A stretch of DNA of 64,000 bases, from positions 3,257,679 through 3,321,678 of the forward strand of contig NW_004955416.1 of NCBI RefSeq assembly GCF_000276665.1, written 5' to 3'. This DNA is from Chinchilla lanigera (lineage: Eukaryota; Chordata; Mammalia; Rodentia; Chinchillidae). Every line of letters starts with the position of its first letter. The stretch's first letter is position 1. Below the pieces are notes generated by a model. The model was not told the origin of the DNA, did no database searches, and saw only the letters and a list, made by a program, of their open reading frames with translations. Both the position numbers and the translations under genes were made by a program. This document shows positions 25,140-36,869 of the stretch, in pieces.

Positions 25140-28100
25140 GATTTAATAAATTTCTTAGCAAAAATTAGATAAGCAAGGCATACGCATTTTAATTAGACTA
25201 ATCAGAACAATAGATGTGCATGTAAAACCTTGCAAGGGTGGGATGGACCTACAAGTTATTTCTGTAGCTAAAAAAGATTTTGGTGTTAAAAAATGATTGT
25301 GAGTTCATCCACAAATTAGAAAGGAAATCCCGGGCTTGGGAAACCTCATGTGCAGAAATATGGAGGAGGAAAATATAAGATATTTTGGAAGACAAGGGAG
25401 AAAGACAAGGCAAAATTGAAAAGAAGGCAGAGACTGAGTTCTGAAGGTCTTTTTGTACCATGGTAAGAAATTGGGCCTCTCTCTTACTTATAGTTTCTCT
25501 TGCAAGCCAACTGTTTCAACCCTGGGTGCACATATGACTTAATTCTATTTGTTCACTCAGTAAATAATTAAACACTGATACTTTTCTAGATCCAGAATTT
25601 CATTTTCATAGCATTCATCTGCCTAATATCCTGATTTATTTAAAGATGATCCTGTTGGAATAATGATGATAAATATCATCATAAATATTACATTTGCATA
25701 GTGCTTTATATCTTTCAGAACAAATACTGTTCAAAAAAAATATAATTTATTTTGATCCTTTGTGAAATAGAGGTGTTTCAGTTACATAGCAAAAAGAGAA
25801 ATTACACACTTTCTTATTCCATATAGCATGTGAGGCCACTAAAAATCACTGTCCACTATTATCTAATTAATATTCAATTATGGTGTGCAAAAGGCACAAA
25901 GGACATGTGATTCTCTTAGTAATTGATCTGAGAAGTCCTTCAAGGAGAAAGCCCACAATAATTGAAAAATTCATGAGGATTCCCTCAAAAATGAGCATAA
26001 AACTCTTAAAGAGCATGCTGAAAAACACAACTAGTTTGTAAATTGTTTTCTGAGAGTAACAGGGTTTGATTATTATTGCCAGAGCTTTGGTTTGAAAGAA
26101 CAAAACTAGGAAGTTTCAGGATAGAAATTTTATTTTTAATGATTTTCTTTATATGGTAGAGGCATTTGATGATGAGAAATGAAGAAAAAAGAGCTGTGTG
26201 GTAAGAAGAGATTGTCTCACCCTGTTCCCAAAGTGACTGAGAACAAGCTCTGGGTTTGGGTTTGATAGGTTTAGCATGTATGGGTGATAATCTTTCTTGC
26301 ATATACCTACATCATCATTTCAAGATTTAAAATAGTGATTAAATGTGTATATAACTGAGGCCAAGACCGGGACCCTGTAACTCACAATACACTATGGCTA
26401 TAATTACTACATAGTTAAGGTCTACTACATGGACAGACTGAGACACTCCCACAGTGATGTCATGAGACCCTGGAACTGGAAGCCGCAGCACATATCAGCC
26501 TGACACAAAATGAACAGTGTGAGTCGAAGAAGCCTTTGTCATGTTATTAATATGTTGCACATCCTTTGATATTTATTCTAACTCCACGTGCATACATTTA
26601 GATAAGGATTAAAATCATATTCATGCTTGGGTTGTAAAATACAAGCATAAGGTACAAAGCTGCAAGGATATACATTTCAATAATATATTCCCAAAGAGTT
26701 GAAAGAACATTTTTATGGGGGATAAAAGAAAATGTACCTTTGACAGTGGAACTTCAAGCGTCGAAAACTTGATAGAGAAAGAAAATCCTCAAGCTGTTGA
26801 AATCATACCAAGTATGTGATCCCTTAGTCCACCCAGGCATGAGGTGTATACCAGGTCTGTTGACAAGATCACACTGAGTTAGAGTACTACAATCTTGCAG
26901 TCTTTCCATGGGTAACATGTACTCTAGGTGCATGTGTTTTCATGGCCTGTATGGCAGCAATACTTTAAAGAGATCCATGTCCTTGCCTTTAACGTCTGCA
27001 CAAACTTTTCTCTAGTTATAGTTCAGTGGCTGGAATACTACTGTAGTTTTTCCTTCCCATATCCCCTCTAACAAGTGCCCTTCCACTGCTTTGCAAAAGA
27101 AAGTTACATCCCTTATGGGTTTCCCACAATGATGCCAAAAGTTCTAAATGCCAAAAGCAGGAATAATTTTTAATGTTATCTGAAATGCCTTTTCTCATCA
27201 AAGTGCCATGAATGTAAGGTCTCTCTCTTCCTTAAACACGTCTCTGTTAAGAATGAAGCATGACATGGAAAGAGGTTAGTTTAACTCATGATATATTCTA
27301 AATGGAGTATTTTTGTAAATTGGGTGTCAGAGATTGTGATATTTTCCCACAAGAATCCTGGCATTTTCCTTTTTTTAGCTATTGTCAAAGAATGAAAAGT
27401 TCCTTTGGAAAGCGCCTCAAGAGCAAAGAGTTCACCTGTGAGACACTTGAAGGGTCAGGAGTCCTGGTTTCTTCAAGGTGACAGAGTTAAAGCAAATTTT
27501 CATGAATGACCTACCTTTATAACTACCTACCTATCCACTATTTCCTACTTATGATAGTATCTTGGAATTTGAATTCCTAAATGAGATGTATGAAAACATA
27601 TTTTCATACTGAGAAGTAATATCAAACTTTTTCTATCAAAGTGTTAGTTTGATTTGATCAATGATCAGAGAATGGGAACTAAGTAGGTGAAATGGTGAAG
27701 ATTTTCTAAAGTAGAATGAACTCAATATTTAGTTGAGAGTTTTGACAAAAACATATTCAAGGCATGTGATAAGATGAAAGCATTTTATTTAAAAATATAT
27801 TGCTGCTTTTGTATTGAAACTAACAATATTTTTACTTTCCTAACCTTCTTTTGAGCGAATCAGGGCTTAAATAAAGCAATCCAAAGTAAATGAGTGGCAG
27901 GAATAACGCATAGTTATGTGATCAATCCCCGGTGAAGCCTTCTTTGTGTACTTCAAGAAACTGAGACACTGACTGCCTCTAAGGACTGGCTGACAAATCC
28001 TTGTACACGATTCTTTGCTGCTGATAAAATTGAACAGGTGCCTAGTCAACGTATTAGATGTGGAGCAATAAAAATAATTTTTGATAATTATTATATGATA

Positions 28101-29730
28101 GTTTTGCATGTAATGAGAAGTACCAAGAATTGAATATTGATGCTCTTGCAAAATCCCTTCAATTTCTACTTCCTTATTTGGGGTAACAAGATTTTTCAGT
28201 TCTTATATTTATGAATGAGCAAAGGAATAGAAAAGATACTGAACTATTTCAACCTGTCCTGAGACTTCATCCATAATTATGTAAGTCAATTGAAAATGAA
28301 ACCATGTCATTATGAAATGCATATCCAGTAAAACAATGAAATTTGCTGTATTTAATCATTTTGTAGGTTTATAAGTGTTGGATTGTTTTCATAATTATTT
28401 ACCAATATGAATATTTATAATAAATAGATCTTAATTTGTTAATATACAGCCTTATACTAAAGGAAAATAAAAATAGATTTTACTTTATACACATTGTTAT
28501 TATAGACATGCAATATATGATAGTCAATAAAAGACCTCCAAACACATTATACATAGGTTTTTCCTTCCCAAAGATGAAAACATATGTATTAGGATAAAGT
28601 TTAGTAAGGAAAGTAGAATCAACATACAATTTTAAGACAAGAAAAAAGCTATAATTTTCTGAAGTGTTAAAGAGAATCATTTTTATGTATTTTTAAAAGT
28701 AGGCTATGTCATATTAAAACCCTGCTGCTGCTTTGGTACACTGAATTTTTTCTTTATTAATGTATGTTTGTAGTATACACTGTTCACATTCCTTACAGGG
28801 AGTTGGTACATGTGCACGATATACCTTAATTCCCTGTTTTCACCCCCATTCCCTTCCTCCTTTCCCCATCTCTTGATCTCTTACTTTCTAAAAATGTCAA
28901 TAGAGACTAGAAATGTATACTTTTTACCAACTTTTTATGAAAAGTTTTAAATATGAATTTAAAATAATTTTTTGCAATTATTGCAGTTGTCAGGATAACA
29001 AGCAAATTGAAAATTTAAATACTAAGAGAAAAAGAGACAGCTACGAAACTTTGAGTTATCTCTTGTGCAGTAAGTGAGTTTCTCCCGCTGTAGTCAGGTC
29101 TGCACCTAACTGTGCTTTGTAAAAGCACCTGCCACTAAACTCTAGCTGTAAGCACATCCATTAGCAAAGCACCTCGACAGTGATATTTCAGTAAGTGCAT
29201 AGAGGTACTGAAGTCGGACAAAAACAAAATGCTTCCTGATGCAATAATTTAACATTAAGATACGAATAATGCAAACATAGCTGCTTGGCTGCCTAAGGAT
29301 AACTGTTAGAAAAAAATAATGGCACATGGAACTGTAACAGAGAAACTTTCCTTCCCAATTTCCTTGTTATTCTTTTTCAGTGGAATTCAATGACCATGAT
29401 TAATATGAAATCTAATGGGCACTTGGCTACTGTCCAAACATACCTATCCAAGAGGAACCAGGGATGTGATACAGTGCTGACTCCACAGAAAATCTCCTTA
29501 TTCCTGTTAAGAAGAGTTGAGTGAGGAGTTAAGGATGAACAGTTAAATTTTAACCAGCTATATTAGGAAATGATATGTTCATGAACACACATACACCTGG
29601 AAGTGGTAATCTTCAAAATTTTTCAAAACTACATCAAGGGCTAGTCTTGACTAAGGGCAGACTAGTGAACCAAATGGCTGTGACTAATTGCAGACATTCT
29701 TAAAAGCATAGTTACAGCCAACAGTTCGAA
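25140..29730. other. Repeat-poor AT-rich stretch
   Basis: No gene was supported. Scattered frames of 60-98 codons on the minus strand carry no recognised motif. A pyrimidine-rich patch at 28745-28880 may be an L1 3' untranslated remnant. Confidence 0.4.
28745..28880 (-). mobile_element. Possible L1 3'-UTR remnant, antisense
   Basis: 'cattccttacagggagttgg' and 'tacatgtgcacgatatacct', followed by a C/T-rich run (cacccccattcccttcctcc), resemble the antisense G/A-rich 3' region of L1 elements. Weak evidence. Confidence 0.3.
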
Positions 29731-29734
29731 GTGT

Positions 29735-29975
29735 TGCAATTTGTTGTACTAAGTGCTTACCAAATTCTATCTTGAATGTATTATTCATATTAATTGGAGC
29801 CTCTAAACAAATCTATTAGACTAGTATCAACCCCAGTTTATACATGGAGAATCATAAGCACAGAAAAGTTAAGGAACGTTTCAAAGGTCATTCAGCAAAA
29901 TAAGTAGCAGAACTGGGGCTTGAATTTAGTTTTTCTGGCTTCAAAGCCTTGAACTCTATGGAAACTCTGCTGTTG
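29735..29975 (-). mobile_element. MIR SINE, antisense
   Basis: 'actaagtgcttaccaaattc', then 'cagtttatacatggagaatc', 'cacagaaaagttaaggaacg', 'ggtcattcagcaaaataagtagcagaact' (in parts) and 'gcttgaatttagtttttctg'. This is the antisense MIR order. Confidence 0.65.
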
Positions 29976-31980
29976 TTGACAAAGAATTTTATACTTCTTG
30001 AAGGTGGGTATTTAAAAATATGGCAGGGGCAGATGGAGGAGGGGGTTTGGGATAGTTTGGCCCTCTGCCTAGAATTAAACATTCGCTAATTTTCTTTTGC
30101 TCTCTTCTGTTTTTAAGTAAATTGCTCTACACATTTATTTTATTATCATTATTTCTATCTAACATGCTGTGTAAGAACACCATGATTTAAAATATCTTAA
30201 TAACAACCCAAAGAAAGGGACTTAAAAGTAGTGTTCAGAGAGAAAACAGATGGCCAACAAGTGCAAATTCTGAATTCTTATATTTTCGTATGGAGAGTAG
30301 ATGCGGTTGGTAAAAGGTTATGCTAATAAGCAAAATGTTCTTGTATTGTTATGAGCTTATTATCTAAAAATCATTTCTGATATCTTTAAAGTGTTAAAAT
30401 AGTATCCAAAGTAGATTCTTGAAAATGCACTCCCCATCTTCCTGACGATTTTCCATTTTAAGCAGATTTTTGAGGCTAAGTTAAAAACTTAATGTCACCA
30501 ATAGGATGAAACAACTTCTATTCATTAAGACATCTTCTATAAGCTTGAACATGACAATACTGAGGTGCTTATGTAAACCTGGGCCTCATATTGAAGCTAT
30601 TTTTAAATCTTTGTAAACTTCCTGATGGAGAAACTCAGTAAATAGGAAATTTGAATCCAGTATCCAAACCCTTAAGGCTTTTCTTGGACACCTTTGAACC
30701 ATGCTTTCAATATCCCCAACTTAACTGCTGGCTGGAGTCTCAGCTTCATGGAAATCAGTGCCCTAGTTCAAGAGTTCCACTGTCCTTTTCTTCAACTTTT
30801 CCTGAATGACATCTGTTTCCTTCCATTTTTGGCTGTGTAAATAATGTTTGGGGATTAAAAATAGATAAGCAATTTCCAAAATTCCCTACAAAATTCTACA
30901 ATCAGAATTTATTCTTATTGTAGGTCTGCCCTTGCTATGTTATCCTCCTAATTCAGCTGTGGTGATGTGCTGTATTGGCTGCATGCCACAAGTAAAAGTC
31001 TATCTTGGGACATCCTGCTAGAGGCAAAAGGCCAATCTGGCCTGTTTCTCAGCATCTGGATTGACAAGCCAATAATCCATGGAAAGCAAAATAGTATATG
31101 TTCTTATATTTAGAAATACATGTATATCTTGTATGTGCTTGTGTATGCATCTACACACATAGTTTCAGTGCCATTTGTGCTCTGAGCTCATTCTGTCTGT
31201 GTATGCATGCATATATGTGTGACCATAGTCTAGATGTGCTGCAAACTTCCTCTTTTACTCCAATGTGAAAATAATATTCTGTAACCTTACTTTTTGTTCC
31301 TCGCAGTCTAAAAGGACATTGCTCACTTTTCAATGTGCACTCAGAAAATCACTCCATCCTTCTTTATTACACTGGCATGTTTTCACTTTGAGAGTCTTTA
31401 AAGTCCTAACACATCTTATGACATGCAGGTAACAAACATAATATTAAACATTATGCTTTGTGTTTCTGGTTTACCCATTCACACATCATTGTATTTTTAT
31501 AAGCAAGTAGAGTAAATACCAGTCCAAATGGATATCAACATAAACCTTTAGCTTCCAGACCTTGAGATTTAGCATGGGTTTGCTTCTACTCTATAAATCA
31601 CTGTCCAAGATTCTACTAAATCTAGCTAAACAGGCTGTATCAATATTTTGTCTGACAACATAGACACAGTTTGGAAACAAGTGAAGGAAAAAAGGTGAAA
31701 GTCCTGGAGATTCTTGGATGCTTGTCCAAATCTCCTATGCAATTAAAGAAAGCAAACTTGGAGGGGATTTTAACAAATTAAAAAGAGAACTGTAATGAAG
31801 CCAGGATTTCTTCTTTAAAAAGTTGTGTTCAAAAGGTATATACTAAGATTCTACACACTAAGATTGCAATGTGTACCCTGGATGAAAAATAGTGGAGGCA
31901 AAGGGCAGGGCCAGAAGAATGAAGATAATCTGTAATAAATCTTATGCGGTAAACACTAAGTCACTTAAAGGCATAAACAT
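29976..31980. other. Unannotated spacer
   Basis: No gene or confident repeat was recognised. Confidence 0.4.
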
Positions 31981-31987
31981 GCACGTT

Positions 31988-32373
31988 TGTTGTGGTTTAG
32001 ATCTAAAATGTCACCAACATTCTCATGCATTCAGAGATGGGGGCTATTGGAAGCTGGTAGATCATGGGGACACTGTGTTCATGAGTGGATTGGTCCACTC
32101 ATGAATTCATGGCGGATGTGCTGTTAGGAGGTGGAGCCTAGTTGGAGGTGGGTCACTGGGGCATGACTAGGCAGGTTTCCTCTTTGCTCTCCAGTACCTT
32201 GGTACCATGATATCAGCATCTTTCCTGTACCACACCCTTCTGCCATGCCATTTCTGCCTTGAAGACAAATAGCCATGGGCTATTAGCACCAAAATCATCA
32301 TGCAGAGTAAACTCCTCCTCTAGGTTTCTGGTGTCAGGTATCTTGTCCCAGCAATGGGAAAGTGACTAATACA
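31988..32373 (+). repeat. 5' LTR of MaLR-type provirus
   Basis: 386 bp with TG...CA termini. The 3' end carries ggtgtcaggtatcttgtccc and agtgactaataca. Confidence 0.75.
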
Positions 32374-32845
32374 GGAAACTGGTACCTGAGTGGGGTCTTT
32401 GGTGTGACTATAGCTGATCATGTGGTTTCAAAGCCTTTGGAACTAATTTGGAGAGCTTTGCAGATGTTGGCTAGAGAAGTCTTATAATACCGTATGCAGA
32501 GAATGAGAAGAAATTCTTGTCAGAGTTCAGAAGATGGGAATGCTAAAGAAATTTGGACAGTAAATACCAGACTCATAAGGTTTCAGCTGGAAATAAGGAT
32601 TCCATTGGAAACTGGACTAAAGGTCAGGATAAGTTACTCTGTGCATTGTATGTTTGGAAGTATTTAACTTTTGGTTTTTACAGGGGCTTACAGTTAAAAG
32701 TTTGCCTTGAGTCTCAGAGGAGACTTTGGACTTTGTTTTAGGGGGGCAGTACTAGAACTGTGAAAACTTCAGTGACTTTTAGAAATGAAGTAAATAAATC
32801 TGCATAATGAGGCGGACATGAACCCTTAGGAGGTTAGAGATGGAA
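32374..32845 (+). other. Internal remnant of MaLR-type provirus
   Basis: Begins ggaaactggtacctgagtgg, matching the opening of MaLR internal sequences ('ttggtacc.gagtggggt'). It contains 'gcctttggaactaatttgga' and a purine-rich run (aggaggttagagatggaa) just before the 3' LTR that may be the old polypurine tract. No intact gag frame is present: the longest frame is 62 codons (32553-32741). Confidence 0.65.
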
Positions 32846-33227
32846 TGTTATGGTTTAGACCTGAAGTGTCCTGTAAAAGTTTCATGAATTTGGAAGGTGA
32901 CTGGATCACAGCAGCACTGTATGCATCAGTGGATACTAAATGAGCTCCACAATTCCTTTGTTATTGGGGGGCAGGACCCGCCTAGAGGGGTAGATTGTTT
33001 CCTAACAATCTACGATCTGGAAAGGAGTTTTCTGGTTCCTAGCTACTTTACTTTCCCTTTGTTTCCTGGCTTCACAGAGGGAGCAGTTTTCCCTCACCAG
33101 GTCCTAACACCATGCCGTTTCTGCCATGCCTACACTGTGACTTCTGAAATTATGAACCAAATAAATTTTCTTCCTTTAAATTGTAATGTCAGTTACTTTG
33201 TTCCAGTGACAGGAAATGACTAGTACA
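32846..33227 (+). repeat. 3' LTR of MaLR-type provirus
   Basis: 382 bp, starting tgttatggtttagacctgaa and ending aatgactagtaca. The caaataaa upstream of the end is a polyadenylation-like signal. The 108-codon frame over this LTR is not a gene. Confidence 0.75.
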
Positions 33228-33779
33228 ACTTTAAATATTTTAAAAGGCAGTTCAATGGCTTTTAACATGTTACTTACTCCAAAAAGTTTATGCACATCAA
33301 CATGTAAGTTTCCCTTTATATTATATTATTTGTATTGGTATACATTTCTGGACTTTCCATCTGAGACTATAATATGATGGTGAATCCTTTTGCTCTAGAT
33401 GTTTTAATCTAGAAGAAATTTAGATTGGAAGGTTGGCTTTACTGAGGCTCCATCTTGACTCTCATCTACATATCCTATTAATCATTTCACTAATGCAATG
33501 ATACACCTGGGTGATTACAAATGGGATTTTATTTGAATGGCATGTAGAATAGTTCTCAGCTTGAGTTTGAATAAGGAATTACATTTTAGTGAGGAAAACT
33601 GGAAGCTATTTGTGGTCAGTGGGAATAAATATAGATATAACTCCTACCTCTGAGCATAGCAGAAGCACAGAGTACAAGGATGGTCTAATGAATGGGCCAC
33701 AGAAATTTAGAGGAGGTAAAATTTTTTTCAGATGATATAGCCTAGTGACCCCTACTTTTTCCTGACATTTATCTGTGAA

Positions 33780-34025
33780 ATAGAAAGTCTCTTATTTAGT
33801 CTTATTCACATGTCCACTACCAATTCCAATATCTCTATTTCTGATCCTGCAGTAGAGGAAATCATTCCCTCCCTGGTGCTGGTTCTATGCTTTGTGCATG
33901 CATCCATTGTTGCACTGACCACACTCTTGTAATTTAACAGCTTGAGGGTAGAAACTATTTGTGAATCCAGAAGCCAGCATTCTGTCTTACTAAAAATAAA
34001 TATTTTATGAATTGATGGATGAATG
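33780..34025 (+). mobile_element. L2 LINE 3' fragment
   Basis: 'cagcttgagggtagaaacta' followed by ctaaaaataaatattttatg and aattgatggatga matches the L2 3' terminus ('gagggcagggact...aataaatatttgttgaatgaatga'). Confidence 0.5.
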
Positions 34026-34029
34026 TGTA

Positions 34030-36175
34030 GATGGTTGAGAAGTAGTGATATTAAGCAGAATGTTTGAAACTAAAAGTGAAAATATCTTCCTGAGACATTT
34101 CATACAAGCCTTTCTGTGTGTTCTCATGGCTTCCTTTAATTCCCTTTCCAGTCAACTGGAGTTAAAAGTAAGTGTTCTGTATAATACATCCTTTAAAAGG
34201 TCCTATTTCCCTGTAAGTAGATTTTAGAATAGGGAATGATTGTGAGTGACATTTCCAAACAGATTTCTTTTCAAAGGTATCATTACACAGGGAATTATGA
34301 AGTAATTTAGAGTATTTTATGTTCCTAAAAATAAATCCTTGCAGGGAGAAGACAACTGAGCAGAGAATGTTAATGACCAGATAAGAATTCTTCATGATCT
34401 ACTTAATAGATCTTAAAGTCATAAAATTTCTAGAAATCCAGTAATATTTACATGAATAATCTTGACAATATATCTAATCTGTATTTTCTTAAACTCAAAT
34501 TTTAGTTATAATATCTACCTAAGCAAAAACTTCTAGTTGATTTCTAAAACCAAAACTGGAAAAAATTTTCACGATTCTTATGGACTTATTTTTCAAATAC
34601 ATAGAGCTTTATCAGAGTTAAATTACTTTATTTTGACCTGATATTTTTATCTAAACTACTGTATGTTTTAAATTGTTTACTGCATCCAAATAGTAAGATT
34701 GAACATTTGAAATATACCTTTTAAATTTTCTGCAAGGTGAAAAAATTTGTGAGCATTCTGGACTTTATTATTGCTGTTGCCACTGATCAAAAGAAATACT
34801 TCACCAATATTTAACATGGAAATGTGTTTCAAACAAAAATAAACATCAATTGCCTACAAAATTAATTATAATCTATATCTTCCTTCCAACAAAACATCCC
34901 AATATGGGTATTTGACTTTCTGGTATGGTTGGTGGTCCAGCTACAAAAAAAAGTCTGTGATAGACTATTTGGGGATTGTTTCCAAATAGGAAAAACTCAA
35001 AAAATTGGGATTCAGAACCCTAGTAGGTACTCAACACCTGCTGCCATCTTTGTCTTATTTTCTATATAATTAAGTTGCTATTACTTTCTTCAAATTCATG
35101 TTCCTTAGTCTGTTTTCATGAAGAATATACTCAACTTACAATTCTATCAAATTTACAAGCATCTCTTTCCCTTTACTTCTTATATCTTGATGTAAGAATG
35201 TTCCATCCTCTTACTCAAATAGAAAGTTAATGCCCCAAAGATCCCAAACCTAGCCCTACACTTTTCCCCAACTCCCTGTCATACTGTAAAATAAATTTAT
35301 CTTTAGCTTCAATGTCTCACCAGAATATTGTTTTAATGTCTTTATGACATTAAAAGTCTCCTCATCTCTTCCCTACTATTCTACTTACCTTTACAGCTAG
35401 CATATTACTAAAAGCAACACTGTCTATCATTGTACTTACCTTACCACCTGTTTAGTCCCAAAACACATTTGATATGTTTTTGAAAGCTCAAATCCAAAAA
35501 TTGCCTCACACGTTGGTAAGTGCAATTATTGCCTACATGATTATGATTCAATTTCGACAAATAATGACTCAATTCCTGAAGATAACACTCAATAATGTGT
35601 TGTTCCACTTTGTTTTCCACATTCTTCTCTAGCTACTTCTCAATATGTGTTACAGCATCTCCTCTGTTCACCTTGATATGCTCCTCAGTCTCTGCCTAGT
35701 TTTACTTATCTTCTCATTCTACAAGTCACTCTTCAATAAACTCACTCATTTGCATACCATAGTAAATCATTTACTTAGTAAATCAATTAATTCCACAGAT
35801 ATGTTTGTGGTCACTATCTTAATGAATTCCAGATCTTCATTCTTCATTTTGATTTCTTTTCACACTTCCAAACTCATATGACTATTATAACACCATACAA
35901 AGGTACTTCAAATTAGTGATCTCTAAATAAGTGTGGACACAGAATAAAGAACCAATGATTTTTCTACTAAAAAAATTAGTGAATTTACCCTGGATTGTCT
36001 CAGGAATTATAGATGAGATTTTCATGAAAATTCAGAATGAGAGGAAGGTGAATTATATGTAAATGGTTAGTACCAGTTAAAATGAAACTCAAATGAACAT
36101 TTAAAGAGCACATTCCACAGCTTTGAATTTAAACATGATGACAATTCCCATTTCCATTTCTTTCCAGATATATGA
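34030..36175. other. AT-rich unannotated spacer
   Basis: No gene was supported. The C/T-rich stretch at about 35200-35420 and the frame at 35645-35881 may be decayed LINE DNA, but no family is assigned. Confidence 0.35.
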
Positions 36176-36188
36176 TCATGGATAAAGG

Positions 36189-36218
36189 TCTTCATTCATT
36201 CATTCATTCATTCATTCA
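36189..36218. repeat. (ATTC)n microsatellite
   Basis: About seven attc units. Such runs often grow from the attc-rich terminus of L2, and L2-like sequence (36220-36300) lies next to it. Confidence 0.9.
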
Positions 36219-36438
36219 CTTATTAATTGTTAAATGCTTATGTGTCTGATATTGTATAGGTGCTGAGGACTACATTATTGCACAAACTGACCAAGTTTTT
36301 ACAAACATTCTCAATCTCCACTAGCTTACCTGTAAAAATTGATAGTAATTCCAATTTTATAGAGTTTTATGATTATAAAAGGAGAGCTAGCATGCTCCCT
36401 TATGACACTGCTAATCAGGCAGTTATTCAGCAAATTAC

Positions 36439-36863
36439 TGTGGGGAGTGGCTGAGCTGGAGATCGAACACACATTCAGTGCTAGGGCAAGGCCAGCCCCA
36501 AGAACAGGGAGCACCAGAGGCAAGCCATGTGAGCAAGTTGTTGGGACTAGAGCAAAACCAGTCCCATGGGTGTGTGGCCTTGGTGTTTCTCCCTGTTAAC
36601 TACAGCACAGACAGTGCTGGAAATGTTTCGTTTTCAGCGTTCTCAGGAAAATGCTGAGACCTCGTATTTTTGGCCCCATAGCATGATTCCCCCCTTTTTA
36701 CTGTGTATAAATAAAAACACAGACCATAGTGGGTTGTTGCTGCCTCTCTGTCAGAGAGGTCAGGTCCCATCCAGTCCCAGCTTTCCTTTTAGTAAGTGTC
36801 TAATTTTTTCTTAATCTTCCATTGCTCCCTCTCAGGACCCTACTGGCTGTGCAGGTCACAGCA
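36439..36863 (+). mobile_element. Solo LTR of a class I/II-like endogenous retrovirus
   Basis: Unlike the MaLR LTRs, this unit is GC-richer and has a classical promoter core, tataaataaaa (36706-36716), then a short R/U5 with gtcagagaggtcaggtccca and a terminal ctggctgtgcaggtcacagca. Termini are TG...CA (tgtggggagtgg to cacagca). aattac flanks it at 36433-36438 and 36864-36869, and the full repeated string is 11 bp (cagcaaattac at 36428-36438 and 36859-36869). A 6-bp duplication fits ERV2/ERVK-type integration. No coding part remains. Confidence 0.7.
36706..36716 (+). promoter_or_regulatory. LTR TATA box with overlapping aataaa
   Basis: The tataaataaaa string could act as TATA box and contains an AATAAA polyadenylation signal (36710-36715), a compact arrangement seen in some retroviral LTRs. 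Confidence 0.5.
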
Positions 36864-36869
36864 AATTAC

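Larger units (their letters stand above)
31988..33227 (+). mobile_element. MaLR-type provirus (LTR-internal-LTR)
   Basis: Two related LTRs in the same orientation (31988-32373 and 32846-33227) enclose a 472-bp internal part. Both start tgtt(g/a)tggtttaga and end gacta(a/g)taca. Just outside lie acgtt (31983-31987) and acttt (33228-33232), a 5-bp target duplication with one mismatch, the size expected for ERVL-type elements. The unit is too short to encode gag, pol or env, so it was mobilised in trans. The two LTRs differ a great deal from each other, so the insertion is old. Confidence 0.8.

Noticed and set aside
32897..33223. 108-codon frame
   Set aside because: Lies within the 3' LTR of the MaLR-type provirus.
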